Shown: positions 21,750 through 50,093 of the stretch, piece after piece
How the letters are laid out: the number at the start of each line of letters is the position of its first letter
Numbering within the stretch: position 1 is the stretch's first letter
From: Trachythela sp. YZ-2020
Lineage: Eukaryota; Cnidaria; Anthozoa; Malacalcyonacea; Clavulariidae
Length of the DNA stretch: 64,000 bases
Reading direction: 5' to 3'
Assembly: GCA_016169945.1 (NCBI GenBank)
Contig: JADLSH010000216.1
Coordinates: forward strand, 278,501 to 342,500
The notes under the pieces: model-generated
What the model saw: only the letters and a program-made list of their open reading frames with translations
Told to the model about the DNA's origin: nothing
Databases searched by the model: none
Program-made: the position numbers and the translations under genes

Positions 21750-22474
21750 GGGGTCCAAGCTTGTCGGGTGTGATGGATAATTCACTCTAAACAGACGAAA
21801 TGAAAATATTAAAATGATTTTCTGCTTTAACCCACATACACCTAACACTCTCATTGGTAAGTAAAATCATCTGGCATTAATAGACAGAATAAAAAATACC
21901 AATTTTAGTGCTATCAGGATTAACCCATTATCTGGTGTTAAATTAGGGCGCATACTAAAGTAGGGTGCATCTGGGTGCATTGCAAGCTAATAGGTTAACC
22001 AGAGACACTGGCAGATAGTTTTGTTAACCCATTAACTGGCAGTACCCTACCACTGATGAGCAAAAGGGTCTGGCATTAGACAGAGTGACATACTAAAGTA
22101 GCTTGGTATTTGTTTTTTTCCTTTGTTAGAAGCTGTAGTAGCTTTAGCGGCTTCGACATCTTCGGTGTTCACGGGTGAATGTTTAATACTGCGAACATGC
22201 ATTGCTTGAGCAAAATTCGCAAGGAAATTGCTTTAAACCTTCAGACAGAGATGATGTTAAAGGCATCTTACTTCACATTTTGTCAAGGAACACAATATAA
22301 AAGACTTACTTCTTCAACTGAACGCGATATTTCTTGTGTCAATTCTTCAGCGTCGATTTGCAGCAGTTCAATAGTTTGCTGAAAATTGTCCTCCGTGGTT
22401 GTATTTTCGACTTCGGAGCCCAGAATTGAAGGAATTTCGCTTTCTGAATCGTATGCTGAACTTGTCGAAGCCAT
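21750..22474 (-). pseudogene. Unidentified gene, 5' exons, truncated at duplication edge
   Basis: Exon 1 (22,310-22,474, 55 codons) starts MASTSSAYDSESEIPS, is acidic and Ser/Thr-rich with a likely helical LLQIDAEELTQEISRSVEE tail, and ends at a perfect GTAAGT donor. Exon 2 begins at 21,786 after TTTAG, in phase (SELSITPDKLGP). It runs into PCGF sequence at 21,749, out of the PCGF frame, and stops seven codons later. The rest of this gene is not in the window. The family is not recognised. Confidence 0.5.
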
Positions 22475-24827
22475 GACAAGAGCAACAATGCCTTATTTCA
22501 GTATTTATAATCACAATATCGTATTTCAGTAATACTACGCTCTAGTAATTTCTGAATTCGATGCACTCGTATTGTCACGTGACGCGGTTTCTCAACATCT
22601 GAAATTAATTGCAGAGGAGGTTGGACAGCAGGCCGCAAAGCATCATGGGTAATGAGCGTATGTTTCCACTGCGGCCTCATTTATGCGTTGACTGCCGTGA
22701 AGTCAACATCTCTGGCCATAGCAAATTCTGCGAAAATAGACGCTATTCTTACAGAGACTCAATGCCATCATTATGGATGTGTTTAGTGTTTTGTAATGGA
22801 GGTATAACAAGGCTCTTTGAGTCTCTCTGAGGATTTATTTGTGCAGAAATCTCAAAGGCTGCGAGTGATCGTCTGTATTTGTAATGTACATTGTGCAACT
22901 AGTGAGGAGTGCAGTTCAGACAGTTTATAACTAAATATTTATTGGCCAGATTGATTCTGCTGGCATCAAAGGTTCGACTTTTAATACTGATGTATTTAGT
23001 TATTTATTTATCCCAATAGCACATTGTGACTACTGAAAACCCGCATATTGAGGTTGTCAAAGAACTTCTATATACTTTTTTGCAACAGAAATTACGGGTG
23101 AAATGTAGACAAAACAAACTTTACAGTAATATACAGTTCCATTTTTATTGAAAATACATAGCACATGCATATTCTCTACATATATAAAGAAATATTAAAG
23201 AAAGCAAATATTCACCAAGAAGGCAAATTAACAATACAATGATAGAATTCAACCCAAAATACAAATCTGTAAATAAACAACAAATTTTACTTCTAAAATT
23301 TTCTTCTAAAACTCAGCACTTATTTTAAACAGTAAAGTCCACTTCTTCAGAAAAAACGAGCAACACTGCGTCAATTGTGGAAATTCGAGGTGTTCAACTT
23401 CAAAGATTGTTGACAGAAATGGCATCGGATTAATACAATATGACGACGTACAGCCTACAAAAAAGATCAAAATAACGTTTACCTTACAAAATACTGCTCA
23501 CATAGGTAGATCAATAGTTATTGAAATAGCATGGTGCATTCCAGAAAAAAAATTGAATAACAATGACAAAATATTCGATATTTGCGAGTCGAGCGGGCCA
23601 TCAGACAACAAAATTGCAGACACTAGCCCAGATATAAAATCTCTAAACAACACGCAAATAACTCCTAAAATTCATTCAAAAGTACTTTAACGTTTACTCT
23701 AAAGAATAACGCTATTTCTATTAAAGAAGTTTCAAGATTAATTGGGAAAAACAAGCTTTGGTGGCTCAATATCTTCCTAAACTATTATATGCCATTTTGG
23801 CAAACGTCGAAATGACTATGATCACTTCGATGCCTAATATCTCGAAAACTGCCCGGGGATCACCGGGATCATTCCAGCAGATTTAAAGTTTATACATTTG
23901 TCTTCATCATTATACAAAAATTACGAAAATCGAACCATGGAAATTCTAGATACTTTAGTTTGAAAATTGTAAACAGACGCCGGACTTTAGTCAACACGTC
24001 GCGAAGACACGACTAACTTCAATCATGAAAACAAACAAAAACACGTTTCATAATTTCTAAAATATCCATCAAAAACTGATCAAGCAAATGCGTTTAAACA
24101 TATAATTCATTGATATTACAAAAAGTTTAAAATATTTTAATAAAATGCAAATGATAAGGGAAACTTCAAAAGTTGGAGATAGTTATTTTTAGAAAGTGCA
24201 AAATCGTATTAAAAATTCAGCAGCGAATATCTCGAAAACGGTGAGTGGCGCGGATAGGAGGGGGCAGTTAAAACGAAAGATTAGGCTTTAATCTATCACA
24301 TTATGCGAAAATTAGCGAAATCGAACCATGGAAATTCGATATTTTCTATTTCAAAAGTTGATAGTTGAAACAGCCTCGTATTTCCACGTGACGCATAAGT
24401 GCCTGCATTAAATATAAAAATATAGTACAAAACGACGTTTACCTTCCAAAATTCTTCGCTTGGGAGTAGATTAATATTCATTGAACGGGTGTGCATCGAA
24501 TTTAATTGCAAATTTGAATAACAAAGCGAAATATTTCCGTATTTATGAGACCAATGCAAATTTCACAGTCCACTTGCTTCTTGCGAGCGTATTGGCTCGA
24601 AAGTCTTTGAAGTTTGCCGGCCTTCCAAACCCTGTCTCTATGAACTACTGTATGTTCTATGGCACAGTTGGCAACTTGGCACTGGACTTCATTCACTTCA
24701 CTTGCTTAAAAAAATCATGTCTTTTTCTATGGGATTATCACGTTTTTCTTCAAGAAACACTCTTACACGTAAGACTATATTCAATTCAAACATAAGGCGA
24801 TCCCTATCAACGGTAAGTATCATATTA
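22475..24827. other. Spacer without supported genes; degenerate direct repeats
   Basis: Upstream of the truncated gene is a CACGTG at about 22,576. Between about 23,450 and 24,500, similar blocks recur: AACGTTTACCTTACAAAAT versus AACGACGTTTACCTTCCAAA, AATATCTCGAAAAC twice, and AAATCGAACCATGGAAATTC twice. This indicates an old, diverged repeat. Nothing protein-coding is supported. Confidence 0.5.
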
Positions 24828-26191
24828 CAGCCGATTCAGGTTGAGTGTTTTGCGGAAGTGTTTATTGTTTGAAGTGTTTGTTGTTTGAAGTGTTTATTGT
24901 TTGAAGTGTTTGTTGTTTGAAGTGTTTTATATGCGCGTTTTTATTTGACGTTTCTGGGCTGATTGATAGGCGTTTCTAGGCGGGCAACGCTAAGTTCTAT
25001 TATTTAAAACAAACACAAGTTGAAATTTGAAAATTACAACGTATTCTGTGAAAACCTTCACAAAAATGCCAAAAGTGACACGAAAATGTAGATAAACCCA
25101 CGTCGATTACTAGCCCGTCGACAAAAATAAAAAATTATATAAGTTATACGCAATATGGGCAAATAGAATGGTAAATTCAACGCGCCGAGGCTATGTAAAC
25201 AAATATATAAACAAACGGTGGCTACAAACGATAAAAGTAAATTTCAAACGAAATACTAGACGAACGATATCAAAAGTTACATCAAAATGTAGATACACCC
25301 AAAACAAATATTAATCCATCGACCAAAATCAAAATTTCTAAAAGTTTTTACCAGTGTGAGCAATTAGAATAGTTTCCACGGGGAGGTTTGGAAACCGTTA
25401 ACTTATAATACCCCGTTTACACTATACCGGATTACTTTTCATACCGGATTAATTTTCACTCCGAAGTAAAAAACAAGGGTGTTTACACTACGCCGCATTG
25501 CACCGCTTCGCTTTGTTGCCAGCTCAACACTTTTTGATGTTGTCATGGAAACAGAACCAGTTTCCCGCTAAATAAAATCACGAGCTGGCTTTGCTAGACA
25601 AATGAACGCAAGAATGTCCAACACAAAACAAAAAGAGCCAAATTTTACATGGACTTACCCAAAATCTTCGTTGTTTACGTTCTCTTTTGCCCTTTCGTTT
25701 TGCACGAAAAGTTGAAGTTACCAGTGTTTGCCGGAGTCGTCGCCTTGATGAATAATAGCTAGTCGACAGACAAAATAAACTAGCCATTATTTGAAGGACG
25801 CTTGCTGCCGTAAAAGTAAGTATAATCAATTGTTTGAAGGCGACCATTTTTAATTCGTCTTGTAATATATTACAAATTTCGCGCCAAAATTAGTTGTGTA
25901 CCGGATTCGCCTGTTTACACTGCTCCGGCACATACCGGATTACTTTTCATATCACCTCCAAAGCGGAGTGATTTTTGCTCCGCGTCGCGTACCGGATTAC
26001 TGTGGCGTAGTGTAAACAGCAGCCGAATCCGGTATGAAAATCGCTACGCTCCGATGTAATCCGGTATAGTGTAAACGGGGCCTAGCGTTGCCGCCTAGAA
26101 ACGCCTATCAATCAGCCTAGAAACGTCAAATTGTAACGCCCACAACAAAGGCGATAAACACTTCCGCAAAACACTCAACCTGAATCGGCTG
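24828..26191. mobile_element. Foldback/TIR element with TA flanks and nested TIR repeat
   Basis: Ends are CAGCCGATTCAGGTTGAGTG and the inverse, flanked by TA. Subterminal parts also pair (GATTGATAGGCGTTTCTAGG and inverse). The left arm has a GTTTGAAGTGTTT tandem. A second repeat (about 25,411-26,080) with ends CCCCGTTTACACTATACC is nested inside and holds more CCGGATTAC palindromes. No transposase was seen. Confidence 0.7.
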
Positions 26192-26355
26192 TACGTTTAA
26201 ATTTCGCACGTGTTTTGTAATATGACCCGTTGTAGAAATATGACCCGTTCTACGGGATAGAAGCGGGATCATATAAACACTCAATTGAGTTTCTATTACA
26301 AGCGGGATCTCGGCAACTGTCCCGTCCCGCCTAGCCGGGATCATATAAACAGGCC

Positions 26356-28927
26356 CTAAGCCTCCTTCCCGCGAAATCGCGGTAGTTTAACTTCAAACGA
26401 TTACCGACAATTCTGCTGCTATGAGACAGACTTCTTTGCTCTGATTGGCTATCGGAATTGTTCCTAAATTGGTCAGCCAATGGGCGAACGTCGAAAAGTC
26501 CTGACGCTTCCGGTTTTTGCAACATACGAGGTAAACAACATCAAAGTTATTCAAAGTACAAGAAAGAAATATGCTATTTTAAAGATTTTTCGGATCTGAT
26601 CTAAAACTCCACACGAGTCAGAACACGAGTGAACACGAATGAACACGAGTGAACACGAGTGAACACGAATGAACACGAATGAACACAAGTGAACACGAGT
26701 GGAACACGGGTGAACACGAGTGAACACGAATGAAATACAACTAAAAATGCCATTTAGGTTCTATAGATATTTAGTAAACAGGAAATAAACCCTAATTACT
26801 CAGTTATTTATTGAAAAAGACTTGGAAATGTTAATTTATTGCGTGCTGCCGCTCAGCTGCAGTGTTCTACTCGGGATTTATTACAAGCGTTTTCTTTGGG
26901 CTAAACGACAGTGGACTACACAACTATTTGGAGTAATATTAATAACGTTAATTGTTAGCCAAACGCAAGCCATTTATGGAAATATAATGTACATTGACCA
27001 TTTCACTTTTCAGTCCCGTGAGTCCACGTTGTGTTATTGCTAATTATCATTTGAATAAAAATGCTTTCATCCATTTACCATAGACCAAGTCTTGCCCAAA
27101 TGTCCCCACCCACTATAAAATTTTTCTAAGGCAATAGACCCATTCAACTTCTCCCTCGTTTAGTGTTGTTTGCTTACATATTTCAAATTATGCGACAACA
27201 CCTTTTTGAAATTAAACGACATACAGATATGAATGAAAGAAAGCATTTTAATTCAAATGATAGTTAGCAATAACAGCGGAACATGGACTGAAAAGTGAAA
27301 TGGTCAATGTACATTATATATTTCCATAAATGGCTTGCGTTTGGCTATAACAGTTAACGTTATTAATATTACAATTAATTGACAATATTCGCCTTTAAAT
27401 AGCACCTATATTAAATCATATACTTAAATATACACAACAAATCAACAATTGTCCAAACAACAACTAAATACATATGTACCAAAAGTAGAATTCCCCACAT
27501 TGACAACCACGTTTTCCAAACTCCAAATATTTTTTTATTTATCTATTTAATTCGCCTTGTACATCTTGTACATATTACATAGTGGCTATCGTGGCAGGGA
27601 ATCCGCAACAGCGTAATTGCCAATTACTGCGGGCCCAAAAAATACTTGTGCAGTCCACTGTCGTTTAGCCCAGAGTCAGAGAAAATGCTTCTAATAAATC
27701 CCGAGTAGAACACTGAGCAGCATCACGCAATAAATTAACGTTTCCAAGCCTTTTTCAATAAATGACTGGAAATTTGGGGTTTTATTTCCTGATTCCTATA
27801 TATTTATAGTTACTAAATGGCATTTTTAGTTGTATTTCATTCGTGTTCACTCGTGTTCCACTGGTGTTCACTGGTGTTCACTCGTGTTCCACTCGTGTTC
27901 ATTCGTGTTCACTCGTGTTCATTCGTGTTCACTCGTGTTCACTCGTGTTCACTCGTGTTCTGACTCGTGTGGAGTTTTAGATCAGATCGATTTTTCGTGG
28001 TAATGCGATCAATATTATCTATACCCAATTGTTCTTTGCTTAGTTATACTGATTTAGACCCCTTTGCCCGCATTTGCTTGATTATCGCCGCTGCCTATGG
28101 CTATGTCGTGTGAAGTCAAATATAGTTTTAATACAGCCAGTACAATAATATAGTGCACAAAATATTGTACTGTCTGACCGGAAAAAGTATGACTATTTTA
28201 TTCAATCGATACTATCTCATTTCTCGACTTATTGAATACTATCAGAGAGTATTCTTATAATTTCAACAAGATTTTACCGCACTGTTCAGTTCAATTCTTT
28301 AGCCTTGGTTTAGCGTAGCAGCAAGTTGCAGCTGTTTGTGTCGGACTGATATCAATTCCTGTGTTCGATATTTATTAAAAATAACATATCATTCCCAATG
28401 ATAACAGGTCTCGTAAGCCTTTCTAGAAGTCAGAACTTTAAAAATTTCCGTGCTTGAGTTTGTTCACGAACATTATTTAGAACTTGACAAATTGCAAAGT
28501 ACATTTTTATTGTTAGTTCCATTCAAAAGCCGAAAATGTTTCTAACAGTTAACACTAAAATATAAAAATATATATACAATAGTTTCTTAATGAATAAAGT
28601 CATTTTAGTCAAATGCGTTTGTGTTTATAATTACAGGCTACAGCGATAGACATTGAATAATACAGGCTAGCCTTGATATAGGTCAGTGCAAACATATATG
28701 CAAATGAATATACAACATTCTTGTACTTTGATGAACTTTGATGCTGTTTACCTCGTGTGTTGCAAAAACCGGAAGCGTCAGGACCTTTCGACGTTCGGTC
28801 ATTGGCTGACTAATTTAGGAACCAATGCCGATAGCCAATCAGAGCAAAGAAGTCTGTCTCATAGTAGCAGAATTGTCGGTAATCGTTTGAAGTTAAACTA
28901 CCGCGATTTCGCGGGAAGGTGGCTTAG
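26356..28927. mobile_element. 2.6-kb foldback element with interrupted right arm
   Basis: The ends CTAAGCCTCCTTCCCGCG and CGCGGGAAGGTGGCTTAG begin long inverted arms. The left arm (26,356-27,072) pairs with segments at 27,231-27,384, 27,650-28,000 and 28,715-28,927. Two insertions (about 27,385-27,650 and 28,000-28,715) split the right arm. Both arms include a tandem of about 10-bp units, GAACACGAGT. ORFs in the arms are mirror images and unlikely to be genes. Confidence 0.75.
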
Positions 28928-29149
28928 AAATATCATATTTTTTCATTAAAAATATAAGATTTCGACTTGGCAACACCTCAAACCTTGTTCCTTACATCTA
29001 TCTGAGTATGAATATGATTGTTGCTAGCTTCTAACATAAAATTGCCATCAAGTTGCAAGATACGATCACTTGGCCGGCCGTCTATTGTGTAAACGGACCC
29101 GTTGTGTAATCCAAGTCTAGGGTTCGCGACGCCATCGCCAGCTGGTTTT

Positions 29150-29393
29150 CACTTGTTTCCATCTATCAAACTGACGTTACGCAATTTTCCCGATTTTCAA
29201 AGATTTTCATATTCGTTTTTCTTGATTTTACTTCATCAATTTGGTTAGGGTTAGGGTTAGGGTTAGGTTTAGGGTTAGGTTTTGGGTTAGGGGTTAGGGT
29301 AGGTTTTAGGGTTAGGGTCAGTTACAAAGTTTTTAACTTTACTTCAAAGTTGAAAAAATGACCTAACGTCAGTTTGGTAGATGGAAACAAGTG
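29150..29393. repeat. Short TIR element with telomere-like (TTAGGG)n core
   Basis: Ends are CACTTGTTTCCATCTATC and its inverse. The middle (about 29,244-29,335) is three perfect TTAGGG-phase units followed by degenerate variants. This is interstitial DNA inside a transposon-like repeat, not a chromosome end. Confidence 0.75.
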
Positions 29394-29429
29394 GCGACCG
29401 CTTGCAAGTTGGGCAATTAAAAATTCAAA

Positions 29430-30788
29430 ATGGCGGCTTCACTGAGTAAACTAGAAGATTTTATGGCTTTGGGGATGAATAATTTGGTAGATTTCCTTGC
29501 TGTTCGTGGTTTGAAGACTTCGGGGAAGAAAGTTGAGTTAGTTGCACGAGCCTTTAGTGAAGTTGAGCTAAATTTACCGATCATACAATCATCTGAAGAA
29601 CAACAGACCAAGATAAATAAAGAATACAAAAGTAAGTTGAGCAAGTTTGACGTAATAATGTGACCACTTAATAGTATTGATGATTCCAAAAAAATTGACG
29701 ATATTACAACTTGGCCCAATCTAGATTGTGGTACTATTTTCTCGTAAATTTTAAAAGTGAGGGATTTCAACTTAGAGTTCATAGAGTATGTGGGTGAGTG
29801 GGTCGTTATAAAGACCAGAAAGTAGTGATGCACCGATATCCATATCGCTGTATCGGTATCGGCACTAAAATAGAAATATCGGTATCGGTAATTTTGTTCT
29901 CAATATTACCGATATCTGTGCACATAAATTATGTGCACATATCTTATGTGCACATATCTTATGTGCACATATCTTGTGTCTGTAGCCTGGATTACTAGAT
30001 TTTCGAATCTAAGTTTACACCTAAAAATTTAAGATAACGCTCTACAACATTACAAACTCGAGTTACAGTTCAATAGTTCAAGTTGTTATTTTTAAAGTTT
30101 AAACAAATAAACAGTCACTAGTGTAGTAAGGGTACTAGTTTATTGCATACATTTCATTTGAATTTCTGTGAATTTTGTGAAATGACATATCGGTATCGGC
30201 AAAATATCGGCCCTTCAATATCGGTTATCGGAATATCGGTGAATTTCCATGTCGGTGCATCACTACCAGAAAGCTTACTCATACTGGGACTGACTGGTTT
30301 TGTTAATACTGTGTTTACGTATGAGCCTCGTGAGAAACAGATCGAATAGCATCTTTGTGTATGGAACTCATGAGGAGTTCACTAACTGCATCTGTCACTC
30401 ACAAACTATGGATTTTAGTCAAGAAAGAACCAGTCAAAATCTTGACTTGTTGGTGTAGTTGTATGGCTGGAGCAAGCCAATCTTGTAATCATGCCATTGC
30501 AGTAATGTACAAAATTGATTATGCCTTCAGAATGGGCTATTTGGATCCTGCATGTACATCAGTTCCCTGTACTTGGAATCAGTCAACAAAGAAAGAAATG
30601 GAGCCAAAAATGATAAAAGATCCAAAGAAAAAGATGAAACCAACAGGGAAGAAATAAGACGCAATGAGCTACAGAGATTCTACCCAGTTCTTCCAGCTTA
30701 TCATGAAATCACAAATGAGTCAGTTTCACAACTCTATCACAATTTGCAACAAGTTTCACCTGAATCAGTTATATTAAAGTACTGTATA
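29430..30788 (+). pseudogene. SWIM zinc-finger family gene, copy B, interrupted
   Basis: It has the same N-terminal exon as copy A (LEDFMALGMNNLVDFLAVRG). It shares the TCG TAA stop, the hAT insertion (29,823-30,265) and the stop after PREKQIE. The SWIM-like segment CWCSCMAGASQSCNHAIAV is intact as a motif (CxC..CxH), but the gene is not. The TA-site transposon begins at 30,789 and the downstream C-terminal part seen in copy A is gone. Confidence 0.75.
29823..30265. mobile_element. hAT MITE, copy B counterpart of 3,311-3,726
   Basis: The TSD CCAGAAAG is at 29,815-29,822 and 30,266-30,273. The element is 27 bp longer than in copy A because ATGTGCACATATCTT-type units are amplified at about 29,930-29,975. 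Confidence 0.9.
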
Positions 30789-32326
30789 TACCACAGGCGG
30801 TCCAATCTTGGGTAGAGTTGTATTTATAGTATACTATATAAAGATTGTATTATGGTAAAAATATGTGATGAAAATATATATTTTAAATAAAATTTACTTG
30901 CCTAATTGTTGTTTGTGTTCTCCTTTTATCCTTACTTTGTTGAGCTATTAATTCATCGAAAGTTTTTGCTTGATGCCTGCGGCCCACGCCGAATACTTAA
31001 TAAGGCTTGATTTTTGAACCTCCGAAACGTCATTTGCAGGACTCTGAGAGTAGCTTCAACAAAAAATTAACCTACTAAGACTAGTAATCACTACAATGTC
31101 ATATTACTCAAATAAACATATACTAAAATTAAAAATATTGTAAATCTATATCAATATTAAAGCCTTAATCATTCATTGATAAAACCTGACCTTTATATCC
31201 TATGTATACTGCATTTATATCGGTTATCGTCGATATTAATAGCCTTCTGAGTTCTGACGGTCCTTCAACCGCAAAATATGCAAATTTGTTGTGTAAATCA
31301 AAACTCATAGCTAAATCTCAATCGAGATACGTGTATTTACATTATATGCATGGCGCCAATCTTGTTCGCTTATAAATATTGTTATACTGCCTAAAACGAA
31401 ATAAAATCGACATATCACATTAAATTTACCTTATTGCAGTACATGACTTGTCCTTTTGATCTCGCACACTCTTCGGAATAAAGATCTCGGCGCCAATACT
31501 TCTACTCAAACTTTAGTTCGTGCTACTCATGGCGCCTAGCAACTGCTCAACCAAACTCTCCGATATAGCGTCGATTTTCCTCCCAAGATCAGCCCAACAG
31601 TCTTGTAAGACAGCTAAATCATTCACCGCAAATGCGGATTGAACCGTTTCGTAAATACTACAAGGAGTAGCAGACATTTCCGAATTTTCCGTAGAAATCT
31701 TTGAATTGAATTCTTTCGACAAAGCTCCAAATTTACTTTTGTAAATCGGTCAGAACTCCCCACAGATCAGTCAAAATCGCAAAAAATCGCTTGTTTCCAT
31801 GGAAATAAGCGTCTAGACCAATCAGAACACTGAATTTTGACTTTTTGACTTGACTAATCTCGTCGGCTCAGCCACTGTATGAAATTTGATCACTGGACTA
31901 CACTTCTAATTCGATTGGAATATTAATTACTAGCGCTGCATGATAATAGATACTGGACTGTTATAAGGTGCCGCTGCATGATAAAAGATAACTGGACTAT
32001 TGTTCGAATATTTAAGTTTGCAATTTTTACGTTTAATAGTCGCGTGACCGGTTTGACGACCCCTAAATTTTTTTAAACCAATTTTTGATCAATAGAAATC
32101 AAAATCCCCACTCTATTGAACTGACGACGACCGAAAATGGACACATCGGCAGCTTGGCCACCTGACCTCCTCTACCGTTGTGATTTGCAGGGGGGTGCAG
32201 TGCCAATCAGCGCACAGCATGCAAATACCAAACAGATATTTCCGGTTACAGCCAGCCAATCACGATCGCGCGTGCGACTGTTACATTTTTCAAAATCTGA
32301 TATTCAAAAAGGCTAGAAATCAAGAT
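30789..32326. mobile_element. Left part of the TA-site transposon, truncated
   Basis: It matches 4,274-5,869 of copy A, then switches abruptly at 32,326/32,327 into Penelope-like sequence. The right TIR is missing. The internal minus-strand ORF (31,513-31,722) is cut short by a stop relative to copy A. Confidence 0.8.
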
Positions 32327-33660
32327 CAAAATGAGGGTTGTTTCGCGTTTGCCTAAAAGATATAAACAAAATCTCGACGTTTCGAGCTAAAGCCCTTCGT
32401 CAGGAGAAATTAGTAGACAGATAAACACATTACATCAGCTTTTATAGCAACGCTATAAAAGCTGTCACGTGAACAAAATATTAACCAATGAAAATAAAGT
32501 AGTCTTAACAATCATAACAAAATAGAATTAATATGTAAAGATATAGACTGCGTGCAGGCTTCGGCCCGATTATAGGGTCGAAGGCCTGCGCACAGGCGTT
32601 ACACTTATCAAAGCGCTATATGTCGTACAAGAGAAGGGAAGAGGGGATATAGAGGAAAGTATATAAGAAGTATTTAAGAGAAAAGAATGAGCTAGATGAA
32701 GGAGAGGCGCTCATTGATACCATCAGGCTGAATGGTGCCAAGTTTAAAAATGAGACGCTTTTCTTGCTTCCGACGGGTATCATTGCCACCAATAATGGGA
32801 TGAATGGCGCATATTTTCATATCGGAAAAGGAGTGGTTGGCACTGTTGAAGTGCCTAGCAACAGGTTTGTTGTGCACATTGTTCTTAACATCACGCAAGT
32901 GCTCAGCAAACCTATCGCCTAAACGTCTTCCAGTCTCTCCGATGTAGAGCAAGCCACATTTGCTGCAAGAGATGCAGTAAACGAGGTTGGAGGAGATGCA
33001 CGTGAAACTGTGCTTGATGACAAACTGAGATTTTGGAGCTGAAATACAGGTGGCGAGGTTTAAATGCTTACAAGTGTAGCACTTAGCACGACCACAGGAA
33101 ACAGTGCCAGCTGGTGAACAGAGTCCTGTAGCAGTGAGCTGTGCACTAGGGTTTCCCGGATGTTTTTACTGTGTCGAAAAGAGACTAGTGGGGTCTCGGA
33201 GAAAATGGAAGACGTTGCAGGGTCATTTTTAAGTAGATTAAAGTTCCGGCAAATGATGTCCCTTACTTTAAAATTGAAGGGATGAAAGGTTAAAACTAAA
33301 GGTACTTTTTTATTAGAAATTGCAACCGAAGGTTCTCTTAAGGTGTCTGAACGGGGTATAAGGGAGGCCTTGTTAAGGGCAGTTTCTAAAAGGTGGGAAG
33401 GATAACCACGATTCACAAAAAAGCTTCTCATTTCTGAACATTTGGCATCGAAGTCGTCGTCTTCACTGCAGAGGCGACGAAGACGTAAGAATTGAGAGTA
33501 AGGGATAGCAGTTTTAGTGTGCTCACTAAAGCACATCCTAAGCAGTAGAATAGAATTGTCAGGATCGTTACAAAACATAGATTCTTCCTCTGGCGCCACT
33601 CCTGCTTCAATGGACGTCAACATAAGATTTTATGGCCTTTCGTGCTTCATGGTTCTCCTC
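32327..33660 (-). mobile_element. Penelope-like retroelement, 5'-truncated, GIY-YIG endonuclease
   Basis: On the minus strand, 33,060-33,623 reads PYSQFLRLRRLCSEDDDF..VNRGYPSHLLETALNKA, typical of the C-terminal reverse transcriptase region of Penelope-like elements. After a frameshift near 33,135 comes the Cys-rich CGRAKCYTCKHLN..YCISCSKCG, then the GIY-YIG nuclease LLYIGETGRRLGDRF (about 32,950) ending GTIQPDGINERLSFI at 32,692. The 3' flank holds CGACGTTTCGAGCTAAAGCC, usual for this group. The catalytic YxDD part is absent, so this is a dead 3' fragment. Confidence 0.88.
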
Positions 33661-33959
33661 AGTCGAGGCTTAATCAGGTTTTAGCTTCGAGAATGCCCTT
33701 TCAGGGCACTTGTTGATGTAAGTGGCGCCGTGTCAAAGCTATTAATTTTCATCAGATATTGCGATATCACGAATTATCAGATATTGCGAGTTGCTCACCA
33801 TTGTCTTGTTTTTACAATTTGATACTTGGGTTTGGATTTTTATAACATGTCCCCCCCCCATTTTTATATGGATTTAGACTTTTCGCGATAATGGTCTTTG
33901 TGGCGATTGGGGTGGCGGTCGCCCTTCCTCGCCCCCCACCCCCCCTGACTACGCCACTG
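33661..33959. mobile_element. Right end of hAT-type element (copy B)
   Basis: It ends CTACGCCACTG followed by ATTATAAC, the same end and TSD as 8,588 in copy A. The left end is missing. A 40-bp hairpin-bearing segment (GAATGCCCTTTCAGGGCA) is present here but not in copy A. Confidence 0.7.
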
Positions 33960-34437
33960 ATTATAACAGTCAAATTTTGACAAAATTTATCTCTGCATTT
34001 ATCTTCGATGCCGGTAGCTTGCGAAGGAAGCGATCTTGTTCACCACAGGAAATTTTATATTTCAAATAAGTTTATAGTGAATTGGTGTGTTGAATTGCAG
34101 TTGTCGTTCAAATTTTCACTTATTTTGTCAATGAAACAGAAGATTGCATCTCTAATAAGAAAACCTCGTAGACAAAGCAAAAATGTAAAATAATGAAAAA
34201 ATTAAAATAATGAAAAATTCACGTGGTGCAACAAATACATGCGGGTGGGTTACGGTAAGCCGACACCTTACTTCCATCGTCCTTATGATATTAAAAGTGC
34301 TTGAGTCTTTCAGCAAATCAGCAAATAATGAAAGTTTGACAAATAATGAAATTTTTTGTGCGGGACTTAAACTGATGCGGGCGGTGGACGGTATTCTATT
34401 ACTTTCATTCCCCTGACCTAAATCTTTGGTATTTTAG

Positions 34438-50093
<15,656 letters not shown>

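Noticed and set aside
22609..22830. A Cys-containing 73-aa ORF near the truncated gene start
   Set aside because: No recognisable domain, no splice signals, and no counterpart to support it.
26822..27043. A 73-aa hydrophobic ORF as a membrane protein
   Set aside because: It lies in an inverted arm of a foldback element and its partner arm carries the reverse complement with breaks.
29244..29335. A possible telomere end
   Set aside because: TTAGGG units are few, degenerate, enclosed by TIRs and followed by tens of kilobases of ordinary sequence.
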